Of a stretch of DNA of 64,000 nucleotides, positions 17,509 to 25,039 are shown one piece after another. Origin of the DNA: CAWJMF01 sp963843945 (GTDB lineage: Bacteria > Vulcanimicrobiota > Vulcanimicrobiia > Vulcanimicrobiales > Vulcanimicrobiaceae); the NCBI GenBank assembly GCA_963843945.1, contig CAWJMF010000006.1, positions 310,001 through 374,000 of the forward strand, given 5' to 3'. Numbering within the stretch: the stretch's first letter is position 1; every line of letters begins with the position of its first letter. The notes beneath the pieces were generated by a model. The model was not told the DNA's origin. It did no database searches and saw only the letters and a program-made list of their open reading frames with translations. The translations under genes were made by a program, and so were the position numbers.

Positions 17509-18270
17509 TCAGCCGGGCTTTGCGCCGCCGCGCTGCAGGTATGTCTCCGTAACGAAGGCGGCGAGCGTCACGGCCGCACCGACCGCGAGCCGCGCATGTC
17601 GTGGCGACAAACCTTTCCGCACTCCCGTGAGATCCACAACGACTGCGCCAAGCTGCTCGAGACAGCGCCGAACGGGATCGGCGCCCTTCTTCGCACGCGC
17701 GCCCTCTTCCGGAGCAAACGCGCGGGCGCTGACCGTCGACGCAACGACGGCGGCCAGCCCCGCCGCTTTGGGCGCCGGTTCGCCGACCAGGCGCAAGACC
17801 GTCCGGCAAACGGATTCGACGAGTTCCGCCGCGCCGCCGACGGCGTCGTCGGGACTTTCGTCTGCGAGGAGCCGCAACCGCCGGCTACGGTCTTCGATTA
17901 CCGCCGCGTCCTCGAGACTCGTCACCGCGAAAGAACTCGGCGTCGTCTCAACCGGCCGAAAAGTGCCATCCGCGAAAGCGAAACCGTCGCGCTCGGCGGC
18001 CTTCACGAGGAAATCTTGCTTCGAGACGGCCACTTCCGCGATGAGTGCCCCGAGCGCGCCCGCAAGCCGGTCCAGCTGTTGCGGATCATGTTGATTCACG
18101 CTCGCGACGTAACGGCGGAATTGCGCGCGGCGCGCCCCTTCGGGACCGCCCGGATCCTTACCGAGCGGGATGTGCGCGCTCGCGAACGCCCGATCGAGCT
18201 GACGGAGCGGAACCCCGGTGAACGTGGCCTCGAACACCTCGAGCGTTCGCGGACTAAAAACCTTCGGCAC
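17509..18270 (-). CDS. Abortive-infection (Abi-C domain) family protein, candidate defence gene
   Basis: 253 residues from GTG 18270. The C-terminal half matches the Abi-C domain: GGAAELVESVCRTVLRLVG, then a helical stretch, DLTGVRKGLSPRHARLAVGAAVTLAAFV. Family members usually read 'LRNxxGxxHG ... HARLAVNAA'. Here the RN-G-HG loop is shortened to VRKGLSPRH, so part of the usual polar motif is lost. The N-terminal half (FEATFTGVPLRQLDRAFASA, FRRYVASVNQHDP) has no recognised motif. Abi-C proteins are associated with phage abortive infection by genomic context, but most are untested. No partner gene is seen; its immediate downstream neighbour is a truncated regulator. Confidence 0.65.
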   Translation of the reverse strand: MPKVFSPRTLEVFEATFTGVPLRQLDRAFASAHIPLGKDPGGPEGARRAQFRRYVASVNQHDPQQLDRLAGALGALIAEVAVSKQDFLVKAAERDGFAFADGTFRPVETTPSSFAVTSLEDAAVIEDRSRRLRLLADESPDDAVGGAAELVESVCRTVLRLVGEPAPKAAGLAAVVASTVSARAFAPEEGARAKKGADPVRRCLEQLGAVVVDLTGVRKGLSPRHARLAVGAAVTLAAFVTETYLQRGGAKPG

Positions 18271-18355
18271 GCTCCCCGTTTTCGACCTCGAACGCTGGGC
18301 TTACCCGCCATCCGGAACGCGTTTGCGCTCCGAGCGTCCGGCGAACGAGCTTCGT

Positions 18356-18721
18356 TTAATCGCCTGCGACGGGCTCCCAGAGCTCGACACGATTTCCTTC
18401 CGGGTCGGTGAACCAGCCGAACCTTCCGAAATCGTAGCTCTCGCGTTTGGGATCGACCGCGACGCCTTCGGCGATCAAGCGGTCCAGCACGCCATCGAGG
18501 TCGTCGACTTGAAGGTTGATCATCGCTTTCTGTGCCGGCGGAAAATATTCATCATCTTGCTCGAAGAACGCGAAGACGACTTGCGCGCGTTGCGTCGAGG
18601 CGGAAAACGTGAAAGAACCTTCGGGTCTCGTGAGGCCGAGGTGCCGCTCGTACCAGCTATACAGTGCTTCGGGATCGTTCGCTCGGACAAACGCGCCGCC
18701 GAAGCCGGTGATCGAAGCCAT
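18356..18721 (-). CDS. VOC-superfamily (glyoxalase-like) protein
   Basis: 121 residues from ATG 18721, chosen because GGGAGG precedes it; ATG 18733 has none. The pattern FGGAFVRANDPEALYSWYERHLGL, VVFAFFEQ and the end FTDPEGNRVELWEP is a typical VOC fold with the 'DPEGNxVELWEP' metal-ligand motif intact. Similar stand-alone proteins are annotated as glyoxalase/bleomycin-resistance proteins of unknown substrate. Single gene, 85 bases upstream of the Abi-C gene and on the same strand. Confidence 0.87.
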   Translation of the reverse strand: MASITGFGGAFVRANDPEALYSWYERHLGLTRPEGSFTFSASTQRAQVVFAFFEQDDEYFPPAQKAMINLQVDDLDGVLDRLIAEGVAVDPKRESYDFGRFGWFTDPEGNRVELWEPVAGD

Positions 18722-18817
18722 GCAACCTCCCATGGGAAACGGTCGTCGAAAGGTCTCGCCCCCGCTCCGCTTTCGAGCGCCGCGAGGCTACCGTAACTTA
18801 ACTCGAGCTCTTGCCGG

Positions 18818-19258
18818 CTAAAACGGGATTTCGTCTTCCATCGCGTCATCGGCGAAGGCGCCGCCGCCGGCCGCCGCGCGCGCGGGCGCTTCGCCGCCGG
18901 CACTATACGAGCCGCCGTCGCCGCCGGCGCCGCGGCCCTTCGAGTCGAGCATCTGCATGTCGCTCGCGACGACCTCGACGGCGGTCCGCTTGTTGCCGTC
19001 CTTATCGTCGTACTTGCGAATCGCGAGCCGGCCCTCGACCAGCGCGGACATGCCCTTCTTCAAATACTGGTTGCAGATTTCGCCGAGCCGGTCCCAAGCG
19101 ACGATGTCGACGAACATCGTGTCGTCGCCTTGCTTCGTCTTGCGGTTCACGGCGATGGCGAATTTCGTGACGGCTTTGCCGCCCTCGTTGACGTAGCGGA
19201 TTTCCGGATCGCGCGTCAGGTTTCCGACGAGAACGATGCGATTGTAACTGCCGGCCAT
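18818..19258 (-). CDS. ssb: Single-stranded DNA-binding protein
   Basis: 146 residues. The OB-fold starts SYNRIVLVGNLTRDPEIRYV and includes VTKFAIAVNRKTK, FVDIVAWDRLGEICNQYLKKG and LVEGRLAIRKY. A glycine/alanine-rich linker leads to the acidic C-terminal tip DDAMEDEIPF, which binds replication and repair partners. This is a normal bacterial SSB. It directly follows rpsF (18 bases), the common rpsF-ssb pairing; rpsR and rplI, which usually follow, are not present here. Confidence 0.97.
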   Translation of the reverse strand: MAGSYNRIVLVGNLTRDPEIRYVNEGGKAVTKFAIAVNRKTKQGDDTMFVDIVAWDRLGEICNQYLKKGMSALVEGRLAIRKYDDKDGNKRTAVEVVASDMQMLDSKGRGAGGDGGSYSAGGEAPARAAAGGGAFADDAMEDEIPF

Positions 19259-19276
19259 GGTGCCTCCCGAGTTGGC

Positions 19277-19573
19277 TTAGCTGTCGAGGTTGATCAGGAG
19301 CGCGCGCATCACGTCTTCGTTCAAGCGCATTTGCCGCTCCAGCTCTTTGGCTGCGGGCGGCTCGCTCTTAAACTTCATGACCACGTAAAAGCCTTCGCGG
19401 ACGTCATCGATCTCGTACGCGAGGCGCCGCTTGCCCATCTTCTCGATCTCACCGACCACTTCGCCGCCGTTTTGACGCAGCGTTTCGGCCAGTTGCTCGA
19501 CCCGGGTGTCGACCTCGGTCTCTTCGAGATTCGGACGGATGATGTACGTGACTTCGTAGTCGGTCGTCGGCAT
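19277..19573 (-). CDS. rpsF: Ribosomal protein bS6
   Basis: 98 residues: TDYEVTYIIRPNLEETEVDT, RRLAYEIDDVREGFYVVMKF and the C-terminal LERQMRLNEDVMRALLINLD match bS6, a small-subunit protein that pairs with S18. The first gene of the rpsF-ssb operon, with AGAGAGGGATACA before ATG 19573. The leader of about 120 bases contains a strong hairpin (see 19669-19690). S6:S18 autoregulatory leader RNAs are known upstream of rpsF in many bacteria; whether this leader is one is not shown. Confidence 0.96.
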   Translation of the reverse strand: MPTTDYEVTYIIRPNLEETEVDTRVEQLAETLRQNGGEVVGEIEKMGKRRLAYEIDDVREGFYVVMKFKSEPPAAKELERQMRLNEDVMRALLINLDS

Positions 19574-19668
19574 GATTGTATCCCTCTCTGGACGTCGCCC
19601 GAGAACCGGGTCGAACGGCCCCTCATCGGGGCAGCGGGCCGTGCGCAGGGTGCCCCCGCACGAGCGTA

Positions 19669-19731
19669 CCGGACGGTCAAAGCCGTCCGGAAAACTCGCC
19701 TAATATATCACACCGAACGAATGTTCGGCAA
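19669..19731 (-). promoter_or_regulatory. Promoter and leader hairpin of rpsF-ssb
   Basis: Minus strand: TTGCCG (19731-19726), an 18-base spacer, TATATT (19707-19702). Transcription should start near 19695. The transcript begins with a hairpin, CCGGACGG, loop, CCGTCCGG (19690-19669), leaving about 95 bases before the rpsF start. The position suits a regulatory leader. Confidence 0.55.
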
Positions 19732-19766
19732 GGGCCGCATCGGGCTCACGGCCGAAGTCGGCCCGC

Positions 19767-20384
19767 ATGCACCGGCTCCTCATCGCCTCAGCGCTGCTGG
19801 CCGCAACGGCGCAGCCGGCCGCGAGCGACACGCCTGCGCAATTCACCGACGCAGCCTGCCCAAACGCGACCGCTATCGGACGCCATCTTAACGATCTCGC
19901 CAATTCGGCGACCGTCCTCACTAGCGATCTCATGCAAACGGCATTGCAAATGGTCGCGGTCTACCAGGATTGCGCCGCGGGTTACGACCGCACCGCCGCC
20001 GGGGCACCGGGCGGCGCGGTGTCCGAGGGCAGCGGGATCACCGCTCGCCGCATCTACGCACATCTCGCCCTCGCGCGGGCGCAGCAGCGCGTCGGGAACT
20101 ACTACAGCCACCAGCAAAAGTACGGCGACGCGCGTGCGGCGTACGATGCAGCCCTCAAGTCGCTTGCCACGATAAGCGCGATCGACGTCGGAAGCGCGGC
20201 ACCCGACAGCGCCGAACGCTCGCTCCTGGCCAAAGCACTTACTTTCGAAAAGGAGATCGAGACGGCCGAGGCCACGCTTCCAAAGGGCGGCGCGACGGCG
20301 GCTACGCCGAGCGCCGGTTCCGCGACGAATCCGGCCGCCGCGCCGAGCGCGACTCCCGATCTACGCCCGCCGCAGCACAGCTAA
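19767..20384 (+). CDS. Secreted alpha-helical protein of unknown function
   Basis: 205 residues, starting MHRLLIASALLAATAQPAAS, a signal peptide. The mature part is alpha-helical, with CPNATAIGRHLNDLANSAT, ARRIYAHLALARAQQRVGNYYSHQQKYGDARAAYDAALKS as a TPR-like pair, and a Pro/Ala/Thr-rich tail (ATPSAGSATNPAAAPS) that is probably disordered. Two cysteines may form a disulfide. It faces the rpsF promoter and converges with rel. No catalytic motif visible. Confidence 0.6.
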   Translation: MHRLLIASALLAATAQPAASDTPAQFTDAACPNATAIGRHLNDLANSATVLTSDLMQTALQMVAVYQDCAAGYDRTAAGAPGGAVSEGSGITARRIYAHLALARAQQRVGNYYSHQQKYGDARAAYDAALKSLATISAIDVGSAAPDSAERSLLAKALTFEKEIETAEATLPKGGATAATPSAGSATNPAAAPSATPDLRPPQHS

Positions 20385-20396
20385 ACCCGAGCCGGC

Positions 20397-22586
20397 CTAG
20401 CCGCTGGCGCGCGCTTCGCGTTTGGTGACGCGGTACACGGCGCGCACGTCGCGCAACGTACGGAGCTTCTCCATCACCTTGTGCAGGTGATCGAGGTTCG
20501 AGATCTGCAGCGTGAGACTGATCAGCGCCATCTTATCGCGCTTGACGCGCGCCGTTACCGCCGAGGCCGAGGTCTTGAACTCAGCGCAGACGCCCATCAC
20601 GTCCTGCAGCAGGCCCGCGCGATCGAGCGCCTCGATTTCGACGTCGACCGCATGCGTGAGCGTGTCGCCCGTCGCCCACGAGGCTTGGAGGATGCGTTCC
20701 GGCGTCGCGCTCATGTACGCGACGTTCGGACAATCGGCCCGGTGGACGGAGACGCCTTTGCCGATCGTGACGTAGCCCATGATCGGATCTCCGGGCACCG
20801 GGCTGCAACACTTCGAAAGGCGCACGAGCACGTCGTCGACGCCGGCGATCAAGATGCCGCTCGCGTTGCGCGAGACCCGGCGCACCGGCGCGGGGATCCG
20901 CTGCTGTACCGAGGCGAGATCGACGAGGTTCGACTTGACTTCTTCTTTGAGCTTGAGGACGACCGAAACGGCCGAGGCGTCGCCGAAACCGATTGCCGCG
21001 AAAAGGTCGGTCGGCGCTGCTGTAGTTCATGCGCTTGGCGATCTTTTCGATGAGCTCGCCGCGCGCCAGGTCGACCCGCAGGTGTTCGCGCGCCAGCTCG
21101 CGCTCGACCGACTCTTGCCCGGCGACGACGTTCTCGTCCTTGCGCTCCTTGCGGAACCACTGCTTGATCTTGTGCTTGGCGCTCGAGGTCTGCGACGATC
21201 GAGAGCCAGTCGAGCGACGGCCGCGAACTCTTGTTGACGAGGATTTCGCAGATATCGCCGTTGCTGCAGCTGGTAGTCGAGCGGAACGATCTTGCCGTTG
21301 ACCTTCGCGCCGACGCAGTGGTGGCCGACGTCGGTATGCACCTGATAGGCGAAATCGAGCGGCGCCGCGGCGGAGGGCAGCGAGAACACGTCGCCCTTGG
21401 GCGAAAAGATGAAGACCTGGTTCTCGAACAAGTCGAGCTTGAGGTTCTCCATGAACGCGCGCGAATCGCGCATGTCGTTCTGCCACTCGAGCAGCGAGCG
21501 CAGCCAGGTGAGCTTGTTCTCGAACTCGTCGCGCTTGCCGCCTTCCTTATAGCGCCAATGCGCGGCGATGCCGTACTCGCTGGTCCGGTGCATCTCCGCA
21601 GGTCCGGATTTGAATCTCGAGCGGATCGCCGCCCGGGCCCGACGACCGTCGTGTGCAGCGACTGATACATGTTCGGCTTGGGCATCGCGATGTAATCTTT
21701 GAAGCGGCCGGGCAGCGGCTTCCAGAGCGAATGCACGATGCCGAGCGACGCCGTAACAGTCCTTGACGTTGTCGACGATGATGCGAACGGCGGTCAAATC
21801 GTAGATCGTCGAAAAGTCGCGGCCCTTCTTCATCTTGGTGTAGATCGAGATAGAAATGCTTGGGGCGTCCGGTCACGTCCGGCGTTCAGTCCGACTTTCG
21901 CGAACTGCTGCCGCAGGAGCGTGACGATATTCTGGATCGCCGCCTCGCGCTCGGCGCGTTTTTTGGCGACGCGCTCGGCGATGTCGCGATAGGCCTCGGG
22001 ATCGAGGTAGCGCAGACACAGGTCCTCGAGGTCCCACTTGATCTTCCACATGCCGAGGCGGTGGGCGATCGGCGCGTAGATCTCGAGCGGTCTCGCGCGC
22101 GATCGCCTGCTGCTTGTCCGGCGGCAGGCTCTGCAGCGTCCGCATGTTGTGCAGGCGGTCGGCCAGCTTGATGATGATGACGCGGATGTCCTTGGCCATC
22201 GCCATGAACATCTTGCGCAGGTTTTCGACCTGCGCGTCTTCCTTCGACTGGTAGGGGATGCGCGTCAGCTTGGTGACGCCCTCGACCAGCTGGGCGATCT
22301 CGGGCCCGAACTTCGCGGCTACCTCGTCGCTCGTGACGACGGTGTCCTCGACCACGTCGTGGAGGATCGCGGCGGCAATCGTCGCCCGATCCATCTCCAG
22401 GTCGGCCAGGATCCGGGCGACCGCGACCGGGTGCTCGATGTAGGACTCGCCCGAGGCCCGCTGTTGGCCCTCGTGGGCAGCGTTGGCCAGGTCGTAGACC
22501 GCGTGAAGCCATGACGCTTCGACAGTCGGGTCGTACGACTGCACTTTCCGGATCAGGTCGTCGATCGGCCTCAGCGTGGTCGGCAT
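20397..22586 (-). CDS. rel: RelA/SpoT-family (p)ppGpp synthetase/hydrolase, interrupted by nine apparent single-base insertions
   Basis: Bifunctional stringent-response enzyme. The N-terminal HD hydrolase domain is intact (YIEHPVAVARIL, ILHDVVEDTVV). The synthetase (GRDFSTIYDLTAVRIIV; PKPNMYQSLHTTVVG), TGS (FIFSPKGDVFSLPSAAAPLD) and C-terminal ACT domain follow, but reading them needs repeated frame changes. Extra bases are inferred near 22089, 21880, 21850, 21747, 21633, 21601, 21263, 21191 and 21010. Removing nine gives 727 codons, the normal length of long Rel proteins, with no internal stop. All nine are +1 and lie within 1.1 kb; both ends of the gene are clean. The apt-rel order is the same as in Firmicutes. 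Sequencing error is the first explanation. Confidence 0.88.
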
Positions 22587-22639
22587 AAATGGATTCCGTC
22601 TATACTGCCATAGACGCCGCCGGAGTGTCTATCGGATGC

Positions 22640-22655
22640 GGCCCGATTCCGGGCC
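22640..22655 (-). repeat. Short hairpin between apt and rel
   Basis: GGCCCG, ATTC loop, CGGGCC directly after the apt stop codon (22658-22660). There is no T-run, so more likely a stabilising or attenuating structure inside the apt-rel transcript than a terminator. A second small inverted repeat, GTCTAT/ATAGAC, lies near 22600 just before rel. Confidence 0.35.
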
Positions 22656-22657
22656 GG

Positions 22658-23170
22658 TTAGTAGCTGATGAAGCTCGTGACCTCGTGGGAACCCAGCGCC
22701 TTGCGCCCTTCCAGCGCCCGCAGCTCGATGAGGAAGGCGAATCCGAGGATCTCGGCCCCGAGGCGGTCCAGCAACCGGCCGGTGGCGGCCGCGGTCCCGC
22801 CGGTCGCGAGCAGGTCGTCGACCACCAGAACCTTCTTGCCCCGGCCGACGGCGTCGGCGTGAATCTCGAGCGAGTTGGTGCCGTACTCGAGCTCGTATTC
22901 CTCGGTGTGCTTGGCGCCCGGAAGCTTGCCGGGCTTGCGCACCGGGACGAAGCCGGCGCCGAGCACATACGCGAGCGGCGCGCCGAGCATGTAGCCGCGA
23001 GCCTCGATGGCGACGACGTACTCGACGCCCGCATTGCGGAAGCGTTCGACGAAGAGGTCGATCGTGGCTTTGTAACCGGCGGGATCGCTCAGCAGCGGGG
23101 TGATGTCGCGAAAGAGAATCCCCGGAATTGGGAAGTCCGGGATGGCCCGGATCAGCGACTCGACTTGCAG
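22658..23170 (-). CDS. apt: Adenine phosphoribosyltransferase, apparent CTG start
   Basis: 170 residues. Transfers phosphoribose from PRPP to adenine (purine salvage). Conserved IPDFPIPGILFRDITPLL, IEARGYMLGAPLAY, PVRKPGKLP and the PRPP-binding loop VLVVDDLLATGGTAAA are all present in one frame. No ATG, GTG or TTG precedes the conserved N-terminus in this frame. GGAGG lies eight bases before CTG 23170, and starting there gives QVESLIRAIPDF, the expected N-terminal length for short APRTs. A CTG start is therefore proposed. The first ATG (22990) would remove 60 conserved residues. Upstream of rel in the same orientation, the apt-rel pairing known in Firmicutes. Confidence 0.92.
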   Translation of the reverse strand: MQVESLIRAIPDFPIPGILFRDITPLLSDPAGYKATIDLFVERFRNAGVEYVVAIEARGYMLGAPLAYVLGAGFVPVRKPGKLPGAKHTEEYELEYGTNSLEIHADAVGRGKKVLVVDDLLATGGTAAATGRLLDRLGAEILGFAFLIELRALEGRKALGSHEVTSFISY

Positions 23171-23298
23171 CTTCGTATCCTCCAGGGTGCGAGCAAACGC
23201 CGCAAGCGGTTCGGGTTTCGCCCGAACGACCCTCTAGCCGTCGCGCAGGCTCGTCGTGATGGAACCTCCGACACCACTTCTCCCCGGAGGCTTCCTTC

Positions 23299-24525
23299 AT
23301 GCTGGCCACGCTCAACGCCGAACGCGCTTCGCACGCGCTCGAATTCGGTATCTATCGCGACGGCGACAACAACCTCGACGCGATTCAAGCGCAGACGATC
23401 GCCCAGGCCAAGCTCACCAGCGAGCGGGAGCCCTCGATCGAATTCACCGTCGAGGACACGACCGCACGCGCGGGCTTCGGGCCGGCGCACGTGCTGCGCA
23501 GCGAATCCTATACGATCGCCGGCGGCGAGCTGGGCGGACGAGTCGAGATTTCTCCGCCGCACGACATGTCGTCGCGCGCCAACCTCGCGCGTTTCGTCGC
23601 CAAGACGCTCGACAACGCCGAAGCGTCGGGCGCGCGCGAGACGTGGCTCGACCTCGTCGATCACGGCGGCGGCGACGGCGGGGGCCTCGAGGCGGAGCAT
23701 TGGCGCGGCATCATGCGCGCCGACGACATGGCCGGCGCGATCGCCGACGGCGTCGCGCTCCACGCGAAAACCCATCCCGAGGATGCCGCGCGCGGCATCG
23801 ACGGCGTCGTTTCGAACCAATGTTTGATGGCGACGCTGGCCTTCTCAGCCGCGCTCTCGCACGCGGGCGTGCGCTATTTAGCCGCAAGCCCCGAAACGAT
23901 GCTGGCACCGGGTGTCCCCACTTCGGTCGCCGCCGACATCGTCCGCAACGCCGGCGATCCGCAAGCGATGGCCGAAGCCGTGGTCGCGCGCACGATGTCG
24001 ACGCGCTACGGCCCGTCCGGCGAAAGGTTCGGACCGGCCGCCGCCTTCGACGTGCTCGATCTCGATCCGCAGAAGATCGCGCGCATGGAAACGGCCGTCC
24101 GTTCCCTCGACGGCGCGCTGCTGGCGGCTGCCGCGAACGCTAGCGCGCGTCGTGCGATCCGGCAGGACGCGAAAGCCGTCGACGGGATGGTGCGTTTCCC
24201 GCAAAGCGCCGGCCTGCCGTGGCACGCCGATCGGCCCGCGCTCGAATTGTACGGCACTTTCGCCTCCGACGGCCGGCTGCCCGAGGCTGTTCGCGGCGCC
24301 GCACGGAGCGCCGCCTCAGCCGTAGCCGCGACGGTGCTCGCCCACCGCGAATCCGACGGCTTCGAACCCTTCGACGGTGCCGACTACAGCAACGCGGCAG
24401 GTCCGACGGTGCACTTCCCGGTTTCGGCACAGCAGGTCGACCCGTGGGCGCCGCAGATCAGCGAAACGGACAACGCCTTCTACGCAGGAGTCGGTGCCGA
24501 TCGGCTCGCGGACGTCATCGCGTAA
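23299..24525 (+). CDS. Clostripain-family (C11) cysteine peptidase-like protein
   Basis: 408 residues. The N-terminus (FGIYRDGDNNLDAIQA) matches the clostripain opening 'xYmaaDNnL'. The catalytic His lies in DLVDHGGGDGGG, and the Cys in VVSNQCLMATLAFSAALSHAGVRYLAASPETM, where C11 enzymes have 'DaClMaxxE...yivgSe'. There is no signal peptide, which is unusual since many C11 peptidases are exported. The C-terminal 150 residues are less conserved. Start ATG 23299 follows CGGAGGCTTCC. Divergent from apt-rel and convergent with the next gene. Confidence 0.8.
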   Translation: MLATLNAERASHALEFGIYRDGDNNLDAIQAQTIAQAKLTSEREPSIEFTVEDTTARAGFGPAHVLRSESYTIAGGELGGRVEISPPHDMSSRANLARFVAKTLDNAEASGARETWLDLVDHGGGDGGGLEAEHWRGIMRADDMAGAIADGVALHAKTHPEDAARGIDGVVSNQCLMATLAFSAALSHAGVRYLAASPETMLAPGVPTSVAADIVRNAGDPQAMAEAVVARTMSTRYGPSGERFGPAAAFDVLDLDPQKIARMETAVRSLDGALLAAAANASARRAIRQDAKAVDGMVRFPQSAGLPWHADRPALELYGTFASDGRLPEAVRGAARSAASAVAATVLAHRESDGFEPFDGADYSNAAGPTVHFPVSAQQVDPWAPQISETDNAFYAGVGADRLADVIA

Positions 24526-24543
24526 TGCGAGCCCGAGCGCACG

Positions 24544-24909
24544 TCAGCGCGGCAGGACGTCGATCCGGTCGGCGTGATACGAGCCGTTGTCGTTCCAGTG
24601 GCCGAAGACTTCGACGTGCATGTGCGGCTGCAGCGTGATGCCGGTGGGGTTGATCACCGTCCCCTGATGCAAGTGCACGTGCGGGCCCTGATAGAGCCAA
24701 ACGTTGAACGGTTCGGCTCCCGAGATCCAGCCGAAGATGCGGCGTTCGCGCCATTCCGGATGGTAGACGGGCGGCGGCGGATAGCTGTAGGCCTGAGCGA
24801 CGACGTACGGCGCCGCGGGTTGCAGGGCGGCGCCGGCGGAGGCGGCGGCGGGTAGAGCCCCGAGTGCGAGCGCGATTCCAAGCCGGACGAGTACCGAAGA
24901 AGATTGCAT
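24544..24909 (-). CDS. Small exported protein, DUF5666-like
   Basis: 121 residues from ATG 24909 with AGGAGAACGTC ahead. Signal peptide (VLVRLGIALALGALPAAASAG), a proline/tyrosine spacer (AYSYPPPPVYHP), then VHLHQGTVINPTGITLQPHMHVEVFGHWNDNGSYHADRIDV. The 'GTxInPtGxxLxxgMxVxVxGhwnxxGsfxAdrIdv' pattern is that of small secreted OB-like beta domains (DUF5666). Common in soil bacteria; function unknown. Four histidines lie close together, so metal binding is conceivable but unproven. Confidence 0.65.
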   Translation of the reverse strand: MQSSSVLVRLGIALALGALPAAASAGAALQPAAPYVVAQAYSYPPPPVYHPEWRERRIFGWISGAEPFNVWLYQGPHVHLHQGTVINPTGITLQPHMHVEVFGHWNDNGSYHADRIDVLPR

Positions 24910-25039
24910 GACGTTCTCCTTGTGTCCGCGCACGATCGACGTGGCGCGAGGTCATGATACGCAAAGCAATGCGAGCCGTGCTGAAAAAGCGGTGAGAAAT
25001 GCAACAGCGCGGCCTCACGTTGCCGGCCGATAGGTGACG

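Noticed and set aside
20397..22586. Programmed frameshifting as an explanation for rel
   Set aside because: Nine sites without a common slippery sequence or stop context. No known system uses so many in one gene; an artefact is more likely. Kept as a finding only because it can be tested.
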